Origin: Candidatus Enterousia intestinigallinarum
GTDB taxonomy: Bacteria; Pseudomonadota; Alphaproteobacteria; Rs-D84
Direction: 5' to 3'
Assembly (NCBI GenBank): GCA_944407095.1
Contig: OX097180.1
Coordinates: forward strand, 682,001-746,000
DNA length: 64,000 nucleotides
Shown: positions 1-10,300 of the stretch, one piece after another
How the letters are laid out: the number at the start of each line of letters is the position of its first letter
How positions within the stretch are numbered: the stretch's first letter is position 1
Program-made: the position numbers and the translations under genes
The notes under the pieces: model-generated
Seen by the model: only the letters and a program-made list of their open reading frames with translations
What the model was told of the DNA's origin: nothing
Databases searched by the model: none

Positions 1-771
1 CATAAAATCAACAACGACGCCGCGGTCGGCACGTTTTAGCATATCCAATACCGCGCGTTCATCAACGTGGCCACCGGTTTGGGCAATCGCCTGATCTAAC
101 AGTGACAATCCGTCGCGCACCGAACCATCCGCCGCACGTGCCAGCAGTTCGTTTGCCGCATCGGACAGTTCTATTTTTTCCTGTTCCGCAATCCAGGCAA
201 AATGCTTTTTCAATGTTTCAACCGGCACGCGTACCAAATCAAAACGCTGGCACCGTGACAGTATTGTAACGGGAACCTTGCGTATTTCGGTTGTTGCCAA
301 AATGAATATGACGTGTGCGGGTGGTTCTTCCAGTGTTTTCAGCAACGCGTTAAACGCGCTGGTGGACAGCATATGAACTTCGTCGATTATATAAACCTTG
401 TACCGGCCGTTGGTTGGGCGATATTGCGCGGCGTCCAAAATATCGCGCATATTGTCAACGCCGGTATGCGACGCGGCGTCGATTTCCATAACGTCTATGT
501 GCTGACCCGCGGCGATTGCGCGACAATTTTCACACACGCCACAGGGATTTGCCGTTGGCCCATCCGACGACAGGCAGTTTAATGCCTTGGCCAGAATACG
601 TGCGGTACTGGTTTTACCCGTGCCGCGTATTCCAGTAAAAATATACGCGTGCGCAATGCGCCCAGTATTGATTGCGGTCGTCAGTGTTTTGACTAACACA
701 TCCTGGCCGATAAGAGATTTGAAATCCTGGCTGCGATATTTACGCGCCAAAACTGTGTAATTGCTGTCCAT
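1..771 (-). CDS. dnaX: DNA polymerase III subunit gamma/tau, 5' part only
   Basis: The clamp-loader ATPase of the replicative polymerase; only the first 257 codons are present and the gene runs off the left edge. The reverse strand reads MDSNYTVLARKYRSQDF at the start, a Walker A P-loop GIRGTGKT at about residues 47-54, the zinc-binding cysteine cluster C-x8-C-x2-C-x2-C at about 65-80, the Walker B box IIDEVHML and the sensor-1 segment FILATTE, ending in the helical lid. These are the signature elements of DnaX. The ATG at 771 follows an AAGGAAAG purine stretch, and a sigma70-like promoter lies just upstream. The tau-specific C-terminus cannot be judged. Confidence 0.95.
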   Translation of the reverse strand, partial: MDSNYTVLARKYRSQDFKSLIGQDVLVKTLTTAINTGRIAHAYIFTGIRGTGKTSTARILAKALNCLSSDGPTANPCGVCENCRAIAAGQHIDVMEIDAASHTGVDNMRDILDAAQYRPTNGRYKVYIIDEVHMLSTSAFNALLKTLEEPPAHVIFILATTEIRKVPVTILSRCQRFDLVRVPVETLKKHFAWIAEQEKIELSDAANELLARAADGSVRDGLSLLDQAIAQTGGHVDERAVLDMLKRADRGVVVDFM

Positions 772-794
772 TGCTAAATCTTTCCTTTGCGCAA

Positions 795-822
795 AGCATA
801 GCAAAACACAGTTAAAATTCAA
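795..822 (-). promoter_or_regulatory. predicted sigma70 promoter of dnaX
   Basis: On the minus strand TTGAAT (817-822) and TATGCT (795-800) are separated by 16 bp, 24 bp upstream of the dnaX ATG. A short palindrome TTTGCGCAAA (786-795) abuts the -10 box. Confidence 0.5.
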
Positions 823-854
823 GGATTAAAGTATAAATTTCGCGGATCTAAAAA

Positions 855-1172
855 TTATTTTGCGCCCGTTATAAATTCTGGGAATACGGTATCGTCTTCA
901 TCGGTGGATTCATTTGTTTCGGCATTGTCCGAATTTACGTCTGTTGTATCAACAACCGGTGTTTTATCCCGCGGGTCACGCGTGGAATCGATTTTGCCCT
1001 GTTCAGCATTGACGATGCGACCATAGTGTTCGGCGGCCTGCATCAGGCGTTCGCGTTCGATTTCATCGGATGTTTGGCGCGCCTGGTCCATATATTGTTT
1101 TCTTTTCTGGCGCCACTTATGACAGCGCTGAATCATCAGCCCCACAGACGATTGATTTTTTTTGTTTTGCAT
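855..1172 (-). CDS. DUF4167-like protein
   Basis: A 105-residue basic-to-acidic protein. The N-terminal third is rich in Lys and Arg. Residues about 28-58 carry an alanine- and glutamate-rich helix ending in AAEHYGRIVNAEQ, which resembles the HAEHYxRI core of the alphaproteobacterial DUF4167 family (often annotated as RNA-binding). The C-terminal half is acidic and Ser/Thr-rich, so probably disordered. Family members are usually longer with Asn/Arg-rich N-termini, so this would be a short version. The ribosome-binding site is weak. It lies upstream of dnaX on the same strand, 83 bp away with a promoter between. Function is unknown; the assignment rests on one motif. Confidence 0.6.
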   Translation of the reverse strand: MQNKKNQSSVGLMIQRCHKWRQKRKQYMDQARQTSDEIERERLMQAAEHYGRIVNAEQGKIDSTRDPRDKTPVVDTTDVNSDNAETNESTDEDDTVFPEFITGAK

Positions 1173-1311
1173 ATTCGTTTTTTTAGTTTTTTCAGGAAAA
1201 TATTTAATAGTGTGTTATCACTATCGCTTATTCAACAAGGCAAATAATAATGTATCTTAAAACTGATTGCAATATTTTTTTTCGCCTGCTAATATCACCG
1301 GTGTAGGAGGG

Positions 1312-2676
1312 ATGCCTGACTTGTCGCGACAAAATGGAAATTTTTTATTACAGGCATTACTTGCGCTGACGCTGATATTTTCTTTTATCCCATTTTTTGC
1401 CCAGCGCTTGGCTGCGCGTGATATGGATGCACAAATGTATGCGTCTACTCAAAAGGTGGAAGTGGCACAAACTGCCGCGCGCATATTTATTCGCGAACGT
1501 GCAAATGATTTGCCGTATAATACGACGGTTGTGTCCGGTTATACATTTTCAGATTTGTTGGAATCATACGGATTGCCACTGGGATTTGTGCCGAAAACTG
1601 CACTGGGTCAGGATATATCATTGGTAATAAATAAAACGCCGGTTGCCGTTACTGCATACTTGCGTCTGACGGGGGGTGATTTATCGGCTGTTCAGTTGGC
1701 GGAATTGGCACGACGTATTGGTTTTTATGCGGATGTGTCCGGTAATGTGATTACAGTTGGATTGGCGTTGGACGCAACATATTCCGATGTGGTGCGCCGT
1801 AATGAACAGGATTTGGATAACAGTGCTTTTTTAACAAATTTGGATATGGGCGAATTTTCTTTTCGCAATGGTGGTGCGATCTTTGCACGTCGTGGTGAAT
1901 TTGATACGGCGCAGTTCGGAACACTGTCGATATATGGTGTGGATGATGGTCGTAAAACTCGCAGTACAATAAAATCTATGGTGGCGAACCGTGCGGTGTT
2001 TCAAAGTGCGCTGGGCGAATCCGCATTGTCTTTGACGCGTGGTTCATTGTATGCAGGTTCGTTGTCGGCGCGTACTATATCCGCGTTCGGTGACACGGGT
2101 AATTTTACATCAAACGCGGCGTCCGCATATGATTTTGCAATGACCGCCGGCCGCACTAGTTTTTATGGGCCACTGGACTGGACTGTCGGCGGCGATGTGG
2201 TCAGCGAGAATATAAATTTCAGTGTGGAACGACTGGATATAAATTCATATATTGACGCGTCACGTGGCCAAGACGTGTACATAGACCCAGACGATTTGGA
2301 ATACAGTTCACGCAGCGGGATTGAGGCCGGAACCATAATCGCATCAAATATAACTATGCGTGACCAGACATCGGATGCATTGAATAACGGTGAAACCGGC
2401 GCGGTTGTTTTGGATATCCGCCCGGCGGGAACATCGGTTCTGCCAGATGTTTTACTGGATTCTGTAAATAACGACGCGTTTGAAATAATAAACCGTGCAT
2501 CATCTGATGATGACAAAATGGCGTCCTGTCGTGATATTATCGCGGATGTAGAAGGGCGCTATAACGCGAAATCGCTGTCCCAGTACATAATATGCCAATA
2601 TGTTTTTTGGCAGCGACTGGAAAAAAGAATTGATATAAAACGTTGCCTGTTGGAAGGACGCAGTGACTGTATGTAG
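1312..2676 (+). CDS. prepilin-like tip adhesin / shufflon-type minor pilin 1
   Basis: About 454 residues with a type III (prepilin) signal: a short leader ending in Gly, then NFLLQALLALTLIFSF as hydrophobic stalk. Cleavage after Gly would place Gln, not the usual Glu, at mature position 5. The rest is a beta-rich, Ser/Thr/Asn-rich extracellular part with recurring stretches such as LDMGEFSFRNGGAIF, similar to repeats of PilV-type tip adhesins (shufflon N-terminal family). It is first of three related genes in one operon and overlaps the next by 14 bp. An AGGAGG sits only 1 nt before the ATG at 1312, so TTG at 1321 is an alternative start. The open frame extends upstream to 1267 without a better site. 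Confidence 0.65.
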   Translation: MPDLSRQNGNFLLQALLALTLIFSFIPFFAQRLAARDMDAQMYASTQKVEVAQTAARIFIRERANDLPYNTTVVSGYTFSDLLESYGLPLGFVPKTALGQDISLVINKTPVAVTAYLRLTGGDLSAVQLAELARRIGFYADVSGNVITVGLALDATYSDVVRRNEQDLDNSAFLTNLDMGEFSFRNGGAIFARRGEFDTAQFGTLSIYGVDDGRKTRSTIKSMVANRAVFQSALGESALSLTRGSLYAGSLSARTISAFGDTGNFTSNAASAYDFAMTAGRTSFYGPLDWTVGGDVVSENINFSVERLDINSYIDASRGQDVYIDPDDLEYSSRSGIEAGTIIASNITMRDQTSDALNNGETGAVVLDIRPAGTSVLPDVLLDSVNNDAFEIINRASSDDDKMASCRDIIADVEGRYNAKSLSQYIICQYVFWQRLEKRIDIKRCLLEGRSDCM

Positions 2677-3865
2677 AACGAAAATTTTTGCCGACACAGA
2701 TCGTGGCGCCAGTATGTTAGAAGTACTGCTGGCGATGGCTATTGTTGCAATGGCGACCCCGTTTTTGTACAGTCAGATTGCGGATACAAACGACACACTG
2801 CGTGATATGGCCGCCGCGAACAAGATAATTGAATTGCGTGATCCGGTGTTGAACTTTGTGCGGTTAAATCAAAATGATTGGCCGGCAACGGCACAGATAA
2901 AATTGTCTGATGATGAACTGGATCAGATATCGGATGTGCCGACTGCTGGGTTCATAGACAAATATGCCGTCAATGGCGCAACAATTACGGATGTTTATTT
3001 GGCATTTGATTTGGGAAAGACGGAATTACGGACGTCCCAGGTTGCACGTCATATTGGTACGGATGCAGCGGTTGTTGGCGTGGACGGTGTTGCATACGGG
3101 CGTACCTGGGCGGTGGCGGCGCCGGATTTTAAGCCGGGAAATCTGATATACCGCATATCGCGTGATTTGGATGGCGAAGATAAAACTCGCTATCTGCATC
3201 GGACCGAAACAGGCGAAGAAAAATTAAACGTTATGCTGCGCGATTTGAATATGAACGGCAACCGTATTTATGATGCGGGCGGTATTATTGCAAAATCTGC
3301 AAAAATAAAAAGCGCTGTTACACAATTTACAGACGCCACTGGATTGACTGCTGATACACTTTATTTTTCATCGGGCGCAAATCTGGACGGGGACAAGGCG
3401 ACGTTTGGTGAAATTCGTGTGACGGGCGATGTTTCCGGATTCAGAAATATTTATGCGAATACATTAAATGGAACGAATTACACAACGAACGGGCGTATTA
3501 TCGCCGACCGTGCAACCGTTGTAAATTCAGTCAATGTGGCAAACACATTGACATTGAAATCCGATTCCACGCGAACAATCAGCGGTTTTACTGGCATTAT
3601 TGCGCATACGGTTCTGACATCATATTTATCGACAGATCAGATAGTATTTTACGAAAACTTTGGTCTGACCATATCTGGTGAATTGTTGTATTCAACGACT
3701 GCGCCGCTGCGTATTGGCAGTTGGACGTTTCCGTCATTGACGCCACCGCGATTTTCTGTTTTGAATCTGCAACGTGCGGCCATACCCGCGATGCCGCGGG
3801 CGTCTGATTTCAGTGTGATAATGTCACCCGACTGGCAGACCGCCATACCTGTAGAGGTGCAGTAA
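2663..3865 (+). CDS. prepilin-like tip adhesin / shufflon-type minor pilin 2
   Basis: A 400-residue protein beginning at GTG with GGAAGGA just upstream; translation is probably coupled to the previous gene. The leader ends ...DTDRG and the mature N-terminus ASMLEVLLAMAIVAMATPF carries the canonical Glu at position 5 of class III pilin signals. A helical stalk is followed by beta-rich repeats such as NMNGNRIYDAGGIIAKSAKI, a pattern seen at the base of PilV/shufflon adhesins. The role would be a minor pilin or pilus-tip adhesin processed by a prepilin peptidase encoded elsewhere. No shufflon recombinase or recombination sites were seen. Confidence 0.7.
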   Translation: MTVCRTKIFADTDRGASMLEVLLAMAIVAMATPFLYSQIADTNDTLRDMAAANKIIELRDPVLNFVRLNQNDWPATAQIKLSDDELDQISDVPTAGFIDKYAVNGATITDVYLAFDLGKTELRTSQVARHIGTDAAVVGVDGVAYGRTWAVAAPDFKPGNLIYRISRDLDGEDKTRYLHRTETGEEKLNVMLRDLNMNGNRIYDAGGIIAKSAKIKSAVTQFTDATGLTADTLYFSSGANLDGDKATFGEIRVTGDVSGFRNIYANTLNGTNYTTNGRIIADRATVVNSVNVANTLTLKSDSTRTISGFTGIIAHTVLTSYLSTDQIVFYENFGLTISGELLYSTTAPLRIGSWTFPSLTPPRFSVLNLQRAAIPAMPRASDFSVIMSPDWQTAIPVEVQ

Positions 3866-5185
3866 ATGTCAACCATAACACGAATTTTCAACACACATCG
3901 CCACCAAGAACGCGGTTCTATGCTGATAGAATTGTTGATGAGTGTCGCATTGGCTGCAATTATTATGCCGTTTATATTCCGCTATCAGCAAAGTGTTGTT
4001 CAGCGTGCAGAAAACATCGCGATTGCCAAACAGATGACGGGTATTCAAACGGCGCTGGAACGTTATATTGTAGATAACAGGGAACAGTTGTTACAAACGG
4101 TTGGCCGCAACATAACGCGTGTAAATATGGCCGACTTGGTTGACTATGGATTAAATCCAGATTTGTTGGTGGCGGTTGATGATTATCAGTTACGAATACT
4201 GAAATCAAATGATATAAACGACCGCGCAACTTTACAGGGGGTAATAGTTTTTTCATCTGATGAAATTACACCGATGCGCACGCGTGAAATTGTTGCGCTG
4301 GGTGGGGATAATATGGGCTTTATCGAAGGAAATCGTGCATATGGCACGTTTGGTGCGTGGCACGCTGACGCAATCGATTTAGGGCTAAATGTTACAGACG
4401 GCATAGTTGAAACGACGTCTGTAAACCGTGATAACGCACTTTACCTGTATCGTGTGCCGACGGACAATGCGTCTGATGCGACAATGCTGTCTGGGTTGAA
4501 CCTGGGGGGGCACGATATAACAAATGCAGCGTTCTTTGATGCGGCGTCGGCGGAATTTGGTGAAACGCTGACACTTGGGGTTGGTGCTGCAACAGATGTA
4601 ATTTTTCAGTCGCGAACAACTTTGGACCAGACATTGGATGTTAAAAGTGCTACGGTTGCCGGAATTTTGTCGTCCGATTCCCGCACTATGGAGATTGCAA
4701 AAAACATATCATTGGCCGATACCGCAAAATTCACCAGTTTTACAACCGGTGATTTATGGGTGTCTAATATGACGCTGGGCGGATTGTCGATTTCGACCGA
4801 CTATGACGGGCCGTCCGTGTTAAATGTGAATAAAACTGTTGATATGACGGGGGGTAACATTGACGCTATGTTTGTAACGGTTGGGTTTGCGGGTTCTATA
4901 ACACCACGCTTGGTTGTCTATGACCGGATAGAAGATTCAACAAACCCCAACTATTATTGGGATGCTGAATATGGTGTTGCAAACCTGGCGGATGTAACAT
5001 TGCAGGAATTAAACCGTATGGCGCCACTGGCCGTATATGCAGAAAACGCCACCAGCACTGATTCAGGTCGTATATTCAACGCAGTTGTTACGAACAAGAA
5101 CGCGACTGCGTCTGACTATATGAACGCGATAAACCAGATTCAAAATGCTGTTTCTGCCAAATATCGCCAGTTGAATTTAGAATAA
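3866..5185 (+). CDS. prepilin-like tip adhesin / shufflon-type minor pilin 3
   Basis: A 439-residue paralogue of the two preceding genes; the ATG directly abuts the previous stop codon. The prepilin signal is ...QERG followed by SMLIELLMSVALAAIIMPF, with Glu at mature position 5. The body contains the repeat LNLGGHDITNAAFFDAASAEF-like segment and further Asp/Thr/Gly-rich beta repeats. Three large paralogues in a row suggest heteromeric minor pilins or alternative tips of one appendage. Assembly ATPase, platform protein and prepilin peptidase are not in the window. Confidence 0.7.
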   Translation: MSTITRIFNTHRHQERGSMLIELLMSVALAAIIMPFIFRYQQSVVQRAENIAIAKQMTGIQTALERYIVDNREQLLQTVGRNITRVNMADLVDYGLNPDLLVAVDDYQLRILKSNDINDRATLQGVIVFSSDEITPMRTREIVALGGDNMGFIEGNRAYGTFGAWHADAIDLGLNVTDGIVETTSVNRDNALYLYRVPTDNASDATMLSGLNLGGHDITNAAFFDAASAEFGETLTLGVGAATDVIFQSRTTLDQTLDVKSATVAGILSSDSRTMEIAKNISLADTAKFTSFTTGDLWVSNMTLGGLSISTDYDGPSVLNVNKTVDMTGGNIDAMFVTVGFAGSITPRLVVYDRIEDSTNPNYYWDAEYGVANLADVTLQELNRMAPLAVYAENATSTDSGRIFNAVVTNKNATASDYMNAINQIQNAVSAKYRQLNLE

Positions 5186-5198
5186 ATTGTGGTATAAA
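5171..5198 (+). promoter_or_regulatory. predicted promoter giving a near-leaderless transcript
   Basis: TTGAAT (5171-5176), 16-bp spacer, TATAAA (5193-5198), then only 7 nt to the ATG at 5206, with no Shine-Dalgarno sequence. Confidence 0.45.
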
Positions 5199-5205
5199 TC
5201 GTTTT

Positions 5206-5721
5206 ATGAAAACAGTATGTGATTTTTGTAAGACAGAATATTCTTTGGACGCGGCACCAACCGGTCCGGTAAAGTGCGCGGTATGTGGGCATACCTGGGT
5301 TGTGCGCACCCCACCACGGCGCAGTCCGATATTGGTATTTATTGCGGCACTGTGCGCGCTGTTGGCGGCGTTGGTGTTTGCGGTTGCTGTTTTGTATCAG
5401 CACCAGGTAACAGAAATTCAGGCACACCCCCTGGTTGCGGAAATTGGCGATGTTACAACATCAACTGATGATGACGGCATTATGCATTTTGTCGTATCGG
5501 GTCGTGTTGTCAATCGTTCGGATCAGATTTACGGTGTTCCTGGACTGGTTGTAATTTCATACGACGCGCACGGTAATGTCATAGAACGTCAGCGTTTTAT
5601 GCCGTCTGCGACATTGTTGGACGCGGGACATCATACGGATTTTGTGCATACTTTGTCGGTGCCGACTGCCAATGTGGACAAGATATCTGTTGAACTGGAA
5701 ACACTGGGGGACGATGAATGA
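5206..5721 (+). CDS. zinc-ribbon (MJ0042-type) single-pass membrane protein
   Basis: 171 residues. The N-terminus has two CxxC pairs, CDFC at 5-8 and CAVC at 24-27, the zinc-ribbon typical of the MJ0042 / zinc-ribbon-DUF3426 group. One membrane helix follows (about 41-63, Ala/Leu/Val-rich), then a C-terminal beta-rich domain resembling DUF3426 (FVVSGRVVNRSDQ... pattern). Such proteins are common in proteobacteria, with unknown role. The stop overlaps the next start as ATGA, so the two genes are translationally coupled. Confidence 0.75.
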   Translation: MKTVCDFCKTEYSLDAAPTGPVKCAVCGHTWVVRTPPRRSPILVFIAALCALLAALVFAVAVLYQHQVTEIQAHPLVAEIGDVTTSTDDDGIMHFVVSGRVVNRSDQIYGVPGLVVISYDAHGNVIERQRFMPSATLLDAGHHTDFVHTLSVPTANVDKISVELETLGDDE

Positions 5722-6215
5722 GAAAGATTTTATTTTCAATATTTGCCGCATTGATTGCCGTGCCCGTTGCATTTGCCGCGGATTCCACGCCACCGCCCGC
5801 GGGTGGTGATGATGCGCCCGCGCCGACCCCACGCGTCAGTATTTTTTCCACCAGCACGGATTGGGAGGCTTTGACCGGCCTGCGCTATCACGAATATCGG
5901 GGCAAGTTTATACCATCGTCCGGCATTGTTGGGCGCGGATTGGTTCTGTATTATTTGGACGGGTTTCCGTGCTATGGCCTGGGCGAAGGGGTTCGTGTCT
6001 GGGTCGGCCCCAATAATAAGCACGATGGTGAATTGCGCATTGCGTGCCTGTATGCACCGGAACAGATAAAGTTTACTTGGCGCAACGCCACGCGTGACGC
6101 CGACCAGGCCGAAAGTACGGGTATTTTGATTTGTCCGGTGGACAGTTCCGGTCGTGATTTGACCATTGATTTAGGAAATTGTGAAAAGGGTCCCGATTGG
6201 GACGAATATAAATAA
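5718..6215 (+). CDS. small secreted protein of unknown function
   Basis: 165 residues with a clear signal peptide (residues 1-20, cleaved after AFA), a Pro/Ala-rich linker, then a compact domain with four cysteines (FPCYG, IACLY, LICPV, NCEKG) that may form disulfides in the periplasm. I do not recognise a family. It overlaps the zinc-ribbon gene by 4 bp and is followed 7 bp later by rluD, so it is probably part of that operon. Confidence 0.7.
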   Translation: MRKILFSIFAALIAVPVAFAADSTPPPAGGDDAPAPTPRVSIFSTSTDWEALTGLRYHEYRGKFIPSSGIVGRGLVLYYLDGFPCYGLGEGVRVWVGPNNKHDGELRIACLYAPEQIKFTWRNATRDADQAESTGILICPVDSSGRDLTIDLGNCEKGPDWDEYK

Positions 6216-6221
6216 ACGATT

Positions 6222-7181
6222 ATGTCTGATATTCGTGAATTTTTTGCAACCGATGCAGATGCTGGCATCAGATTGGACAAGTTTTTGGTTGTCAAATTGC
6301 CTGAATTTTCACGCAGTGAAATTCAGCGCTTTCCCGTAACATTGAACGGTGCGGCGGCCAAGTTTGCAACACGCCTGCGCGTGGGTGATATTGTTCGTAT
6401 TGAAATCATCGCGCAACAGACCGACGTCGCGTCGGAAAACATATCAACAGATTTTGATTTGGATATTTTATTCGAAGACGACGATATCATTGTTGTGAAT
6501 AAACCGCGTGGCGTTGTTATGTATCCGTCTGCTGGGAACAAGACCGGAACACTGGTTCAAAACATATTGGCGCACACACATCTGTCTGCACTGGGCGGTG
6601 CGACGCGTCCCGGCGTGGTTCATCGTCTGGACAAGGATACCAGTGGTGTTATGGTGTTTGCAAAATCGGATGCGGCATTTCGCGGATTGGTAAAGATATT
6701 TTCCGCACACGATTTGACGCGCAAATACATTGCGTTTGTATGGGGGGTGCCGAATTGGGACGGTGCGGATATAACTGGTAATATTGCGCGTTCGTCCCGC
6801 AATCGCCAGAAAATGACAATGGTCAAAACAGGGGGCAAGCCCGCACATACGGTCGTGAACGTTGCAGACGTATGGACGCGTGCGGGCGTGTCGCTGTTTC
6901 GGTGCACGCTGATGACGGGGCGCACGCATCAGATACGCGTTCATTTGTCGGCGCACGGATTTCCAGTGTTGTGTGATCCGACGTACGGGCGTATGTCAAA
7001 TCGTCTGGCCAGTGTTAAAAATACGGAATTGCTGGATTTTTTGAAAAATCATAACGGTCAAATGCTGCACGCCGAAATATTGGATTTTGTTCACCCCGTG
7101 ACCGGCGAAAAAATGCATTTCAAGGCACATATGCCCGACGATATGTTGGAATTGCGGGCGATATTGGACGAAATTGGATAA
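6222..7181 (+). CDS. rluD: 23S rRNA pseudouridine synthase, RluD family
   Basis: 319 residues. An N-terminal S4-like RNA-binding segment (about 16-60) precedes the pseudouridine synthase domain. The catalytic motif HRLDKDTSG lies at 134-142 with Asp137 as nucleophile; the family box GRTHQIRVHL lies near 230-240, followed by the typical DPTYG. RluD modifies helix 69 of 23S rRNA; the related RluC and RluA types cannot be fully excluded, but the S4 domain and length fit RluC/RluD. Last gene of the operon, followed by a strong terminator. Confidence 0.9.
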   Translation: MSDIREFFATDADAGIRLDKFLVVKLPEFSRSEIQRFPVTLNGAAAKFATRLRVGDIVRIEIIAQQTDVASENISTDFDLDILFEDDDIIVVNKPRGVVMYPSAGNKTGTLVQNILAHTHLSALGGATRPGVVHRLDKDTSGVMVFAKSDAAFRGLVKIFSAHDLTRKYIAFVWGVPNWDGADITGNIARSSRNRQKMTMVKTGGKPAHTVVNVADVWTRAGVSLFRCTLMTGRTHQIRVHLSAHGFPVLCDPTYGRMSNRLASVKNTELLDFLKNHNGQMLHAEILDFVHPVTGEKMHFKAHMPDDMLELRAILDEIG

Positions 7182-7192
7182 AGTATTTGATT

Positions 7193-7221
7193 TTCGGGGT
7201 CTTTTCACCCCGAATTTTTTT
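7193..7221 (+). terminator. rho-independent terminator after rluD
   Basis: Stem TTCGGGGT / ACCCCGAA with a 6-nt loop, followed by seven T. Confidence 0.85.
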
Positions 7222-7253
7222 ACCAGTTGTTTAATATTTCGTACATTTTTCCT

Positions 7254-7281
7254 TTGTCTGATTATGATTTTATGTTATACT
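7254..7281 (+). promoter_or_regulatory. predicted sigma70 promoter of the 1039-residue secreted protein
   Basis: TTGTCT (7254-7259), 16-bp spacer, TATACT (7276-7281), 27 bp before the ATG at 7309. Confidence 0.55.
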
Positions 7282-7308
7282 TAAAGCAATAAGTATGGAG
7301 TGAGTCGA

Positions 7309-10300
7309 ATGAACTTTCTGAAAAAATCGATTGGATTTCTGGCCGTTTGCGCGGTGGTGCCGGCGGCATTTGCGCTGACCGCACGCCCCAGTGTTGTTGG
7401 TACGGCGTCGTCACGACTGCCGACGATGACGGCGTATCTGAACGGTTATGTAACGTCCGGATCCACAACGACGACGTCAAACCTGTTGGACAATGCGGAA
7501 TGTATTGATGCATATACCGCCTGCTTAAAGGGTACTGACGTTTGCGGCACGAATTTCGAAGAATGCACGACCAAGGTTTTGTTCCACGGCAAAATGCCCC
7601 AGTGTTTAAGCACTTTGGCGCAATGTACTGCGTCTGGCGTGAACGCGTTGTTCGGAACATCATCGACAACGGCACTGAATAATGTTGCATCCAGAAATTC
7701 ATACAACGAAATCACCGATTATGTTTATCCGACCGACGGCAGTGTTCTGGGACAGTTGATTACCGGCGCGGCAATTTCCAATATGTATAACACCAGCGAT
7801 TGCGTCCGCCGTTATACCACCTGTTTGCAGCGTGATAATGTATGCGGCGCTGACTTTGAATTGTGCACCACGAACACGGAATTCAGAAAACAGATGGTGT
7901 ATTGCGATTCCACACTGGCCCGCTGCCAGAGCGAGGGTAAAATCGAACTGTTTGGTTCTGCAACCACAACGGCGAATCCGTCCGCAACCAGCCGTGTTGG
8001 CATTATGATTACCGAAGGTGCCGCCCTGGCCGCGGTAAATGCGGTTTCCACCTGTTACAAGGTTGCTGACCAATGCATACTGAACGCGTGTGCGACCAAT
8101 CCGTACAAATGTAATGAAGCGTCCACGGTCAGCACAATCAACCTGGTTGATGCCATCAATAACGGAACCGAAGTTGATGCGGCCACCATTGCGATGTCTG
8201 TTGATACAAACACCAGTTCCGCGGTTCAGTCATATATTAAAAACGCCTGTTTGGATACAATTGGTTCCAACAAGTATTGCTATGCAACGTTTTTGGGTAA
8301 CGGCGCAATGCCGTCCGCGTCCCAGTTGAGTGACGCCAACAACCAGGAAGACGTCTTTGCCGAAGCATATGCGTCCCGTATGAATTCGTCTATGCGTGCA
8401 CGTATCCAGGAACTGATTGAACAGTTTGACAGCGAAGCTAAATCCAACTGTGCCAACACAATCAAATCGTGCGCAATGCGCGTTTGTGGCGGTGGCAGTG
8501 GTGCAGCGTGCTATTCCCAGGTGTTCGGTGCGACCGACAAGACGATAAACAATGCTGTGTCTTATGAAGAAATCAAGACCGGATGTTCTGATATCGTAAA
8601 TACGGATGCATACTGCAAATATGCGGCGGCAAATCCGAACGATACGGGTGGATACACATATACATATATCAATAACAATGCGTTTGACACATTGTTCCCG
8701 AAATACAGTTCTAACAGTGACGATCCGATTGGCGTGATTGCATCGCTGAATGCATCGTTGGCCACCAGTTACAGCGATGCGGCAATCGCCCAGATGCGTA
8801 CTCAGTGCGAAGCAGTTGCGAAAAGCTGCGTACGTTCTATGTGCGGCGAAGATTACACAAACTGCTACCGCAATCGTACCGACGTCGCGTCTTCGTTGAC
8901 GAACACCGGCAGTACGTCGTTTGACCGCAGTATGAATAAGGTCGGCGGTGTATTGGATTACACGGTTGTGTTGGGATTGTGCCTGGATACGGTAAAAAGT
9001 GCTGATGTGTGCCAGGAACACTTGGCCATTGAACAGAACAAGTTAAAGATAGCGGATTCTGCTGGTACATCATCGTGGGGCGCGGCCACCAATGTACGCG
9101 AAGGTTGGATTGATGCCGGTGGTGCAACAAGTATAGATGAAAGTCGGGTTCAGGCAACTGACGGTAATGGCAACCTGTTGTGCAGTGCTGACGATGGATC
9201 ACAGGGCATTTGCTATTCTGTTGATGCCAGTGGCCAGATTTATGATGACCCAGTGTACACATCATACACGACATACGTTCAAAATCAGGCGGCGTCAACA
9301 TTGTTCCGTGATCTGATTTATGATTTGGAAAAAGAAGCTCAGGCGATTTACAACAGTAAATTGACCCAGGAACAAAATATGTGCTTGGCGTCCAACAATG
9401 GCGGCATAATGACGGCCAACGACACGGGCGGCACATTTATGTGGGTTAAACTGAAGTCCAAAAATGTTCCGGATGACTATTCTATAATGGGACTGGAACG
9501 CAACGACTTTAACCCCAGCAACGAATTGTATGGTTCGTTCTGCAGTGTCCAGGTTAGATTGGTGTCCGACGACACGAAAATCCAGAACATTATGAACGGT
9601 GCGGACTGGGCGACGACATACTTTGCGGTTGGTGATACGTTCACCTGCGGCAGCTGGATACCGTCTGATGAACTGGAAGAATTGGCCAACGCGGTTGTTG
9701 CCGATGAAACAGCAGATATGCGTGCCAATCAGAGCAGGGTAGAATTCTGGACAACCTTGCTGGGAACAGTCGGTGGTGCGATTGGTGGTGCGTACCTGGG
9801 TGACGGAATCCAGGACGGCACGGTATTCGGCGGTCTGACGGGCTTGGGCGAAAAAGGCAACAGTGATGCATCAACTATAGCGGTTCGTTATATTGATTCG
9901 ATAAATACGGCAATCAATGCGGGCAATGCTAACAGCGCAGAAAGTTATGTGGGCAGTGTGCAAACATATGCACAAAGTGCCGGTGCCAGCAGTGCGGCAA
10001 TAACCCGTGCGGTATCTTCTGTAAATAGCTGGATTGCATCGCAAAAAGCTATAGACGCTGGTGCGGCCACCAATGCAACAGACGCGCAGAAATCTGCTGC
10101 AACAACGGCTCAAAATAATATAGCTGCACAGAAAACCCAGGCGCAAACAGATTTGGAACTGTTGAAAACAGAATGTGAAAACGGCACATCTGGAACCACG
10201 GCCAAGAACCAGTGGTTGGGGCCAACGTTGGGTGCGGTGTTGACCGGTGCGGCGGGTGGATTCCTGTTGAACAAGGCAACACGTGATATCCAGGCGTCCA

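Noticed and set aside
1312..5185. Shufflon inversion system
   Set aside because: No inverted recombination sites or tyrosine recombinase were seen; the genes are intact tandem paralogues.
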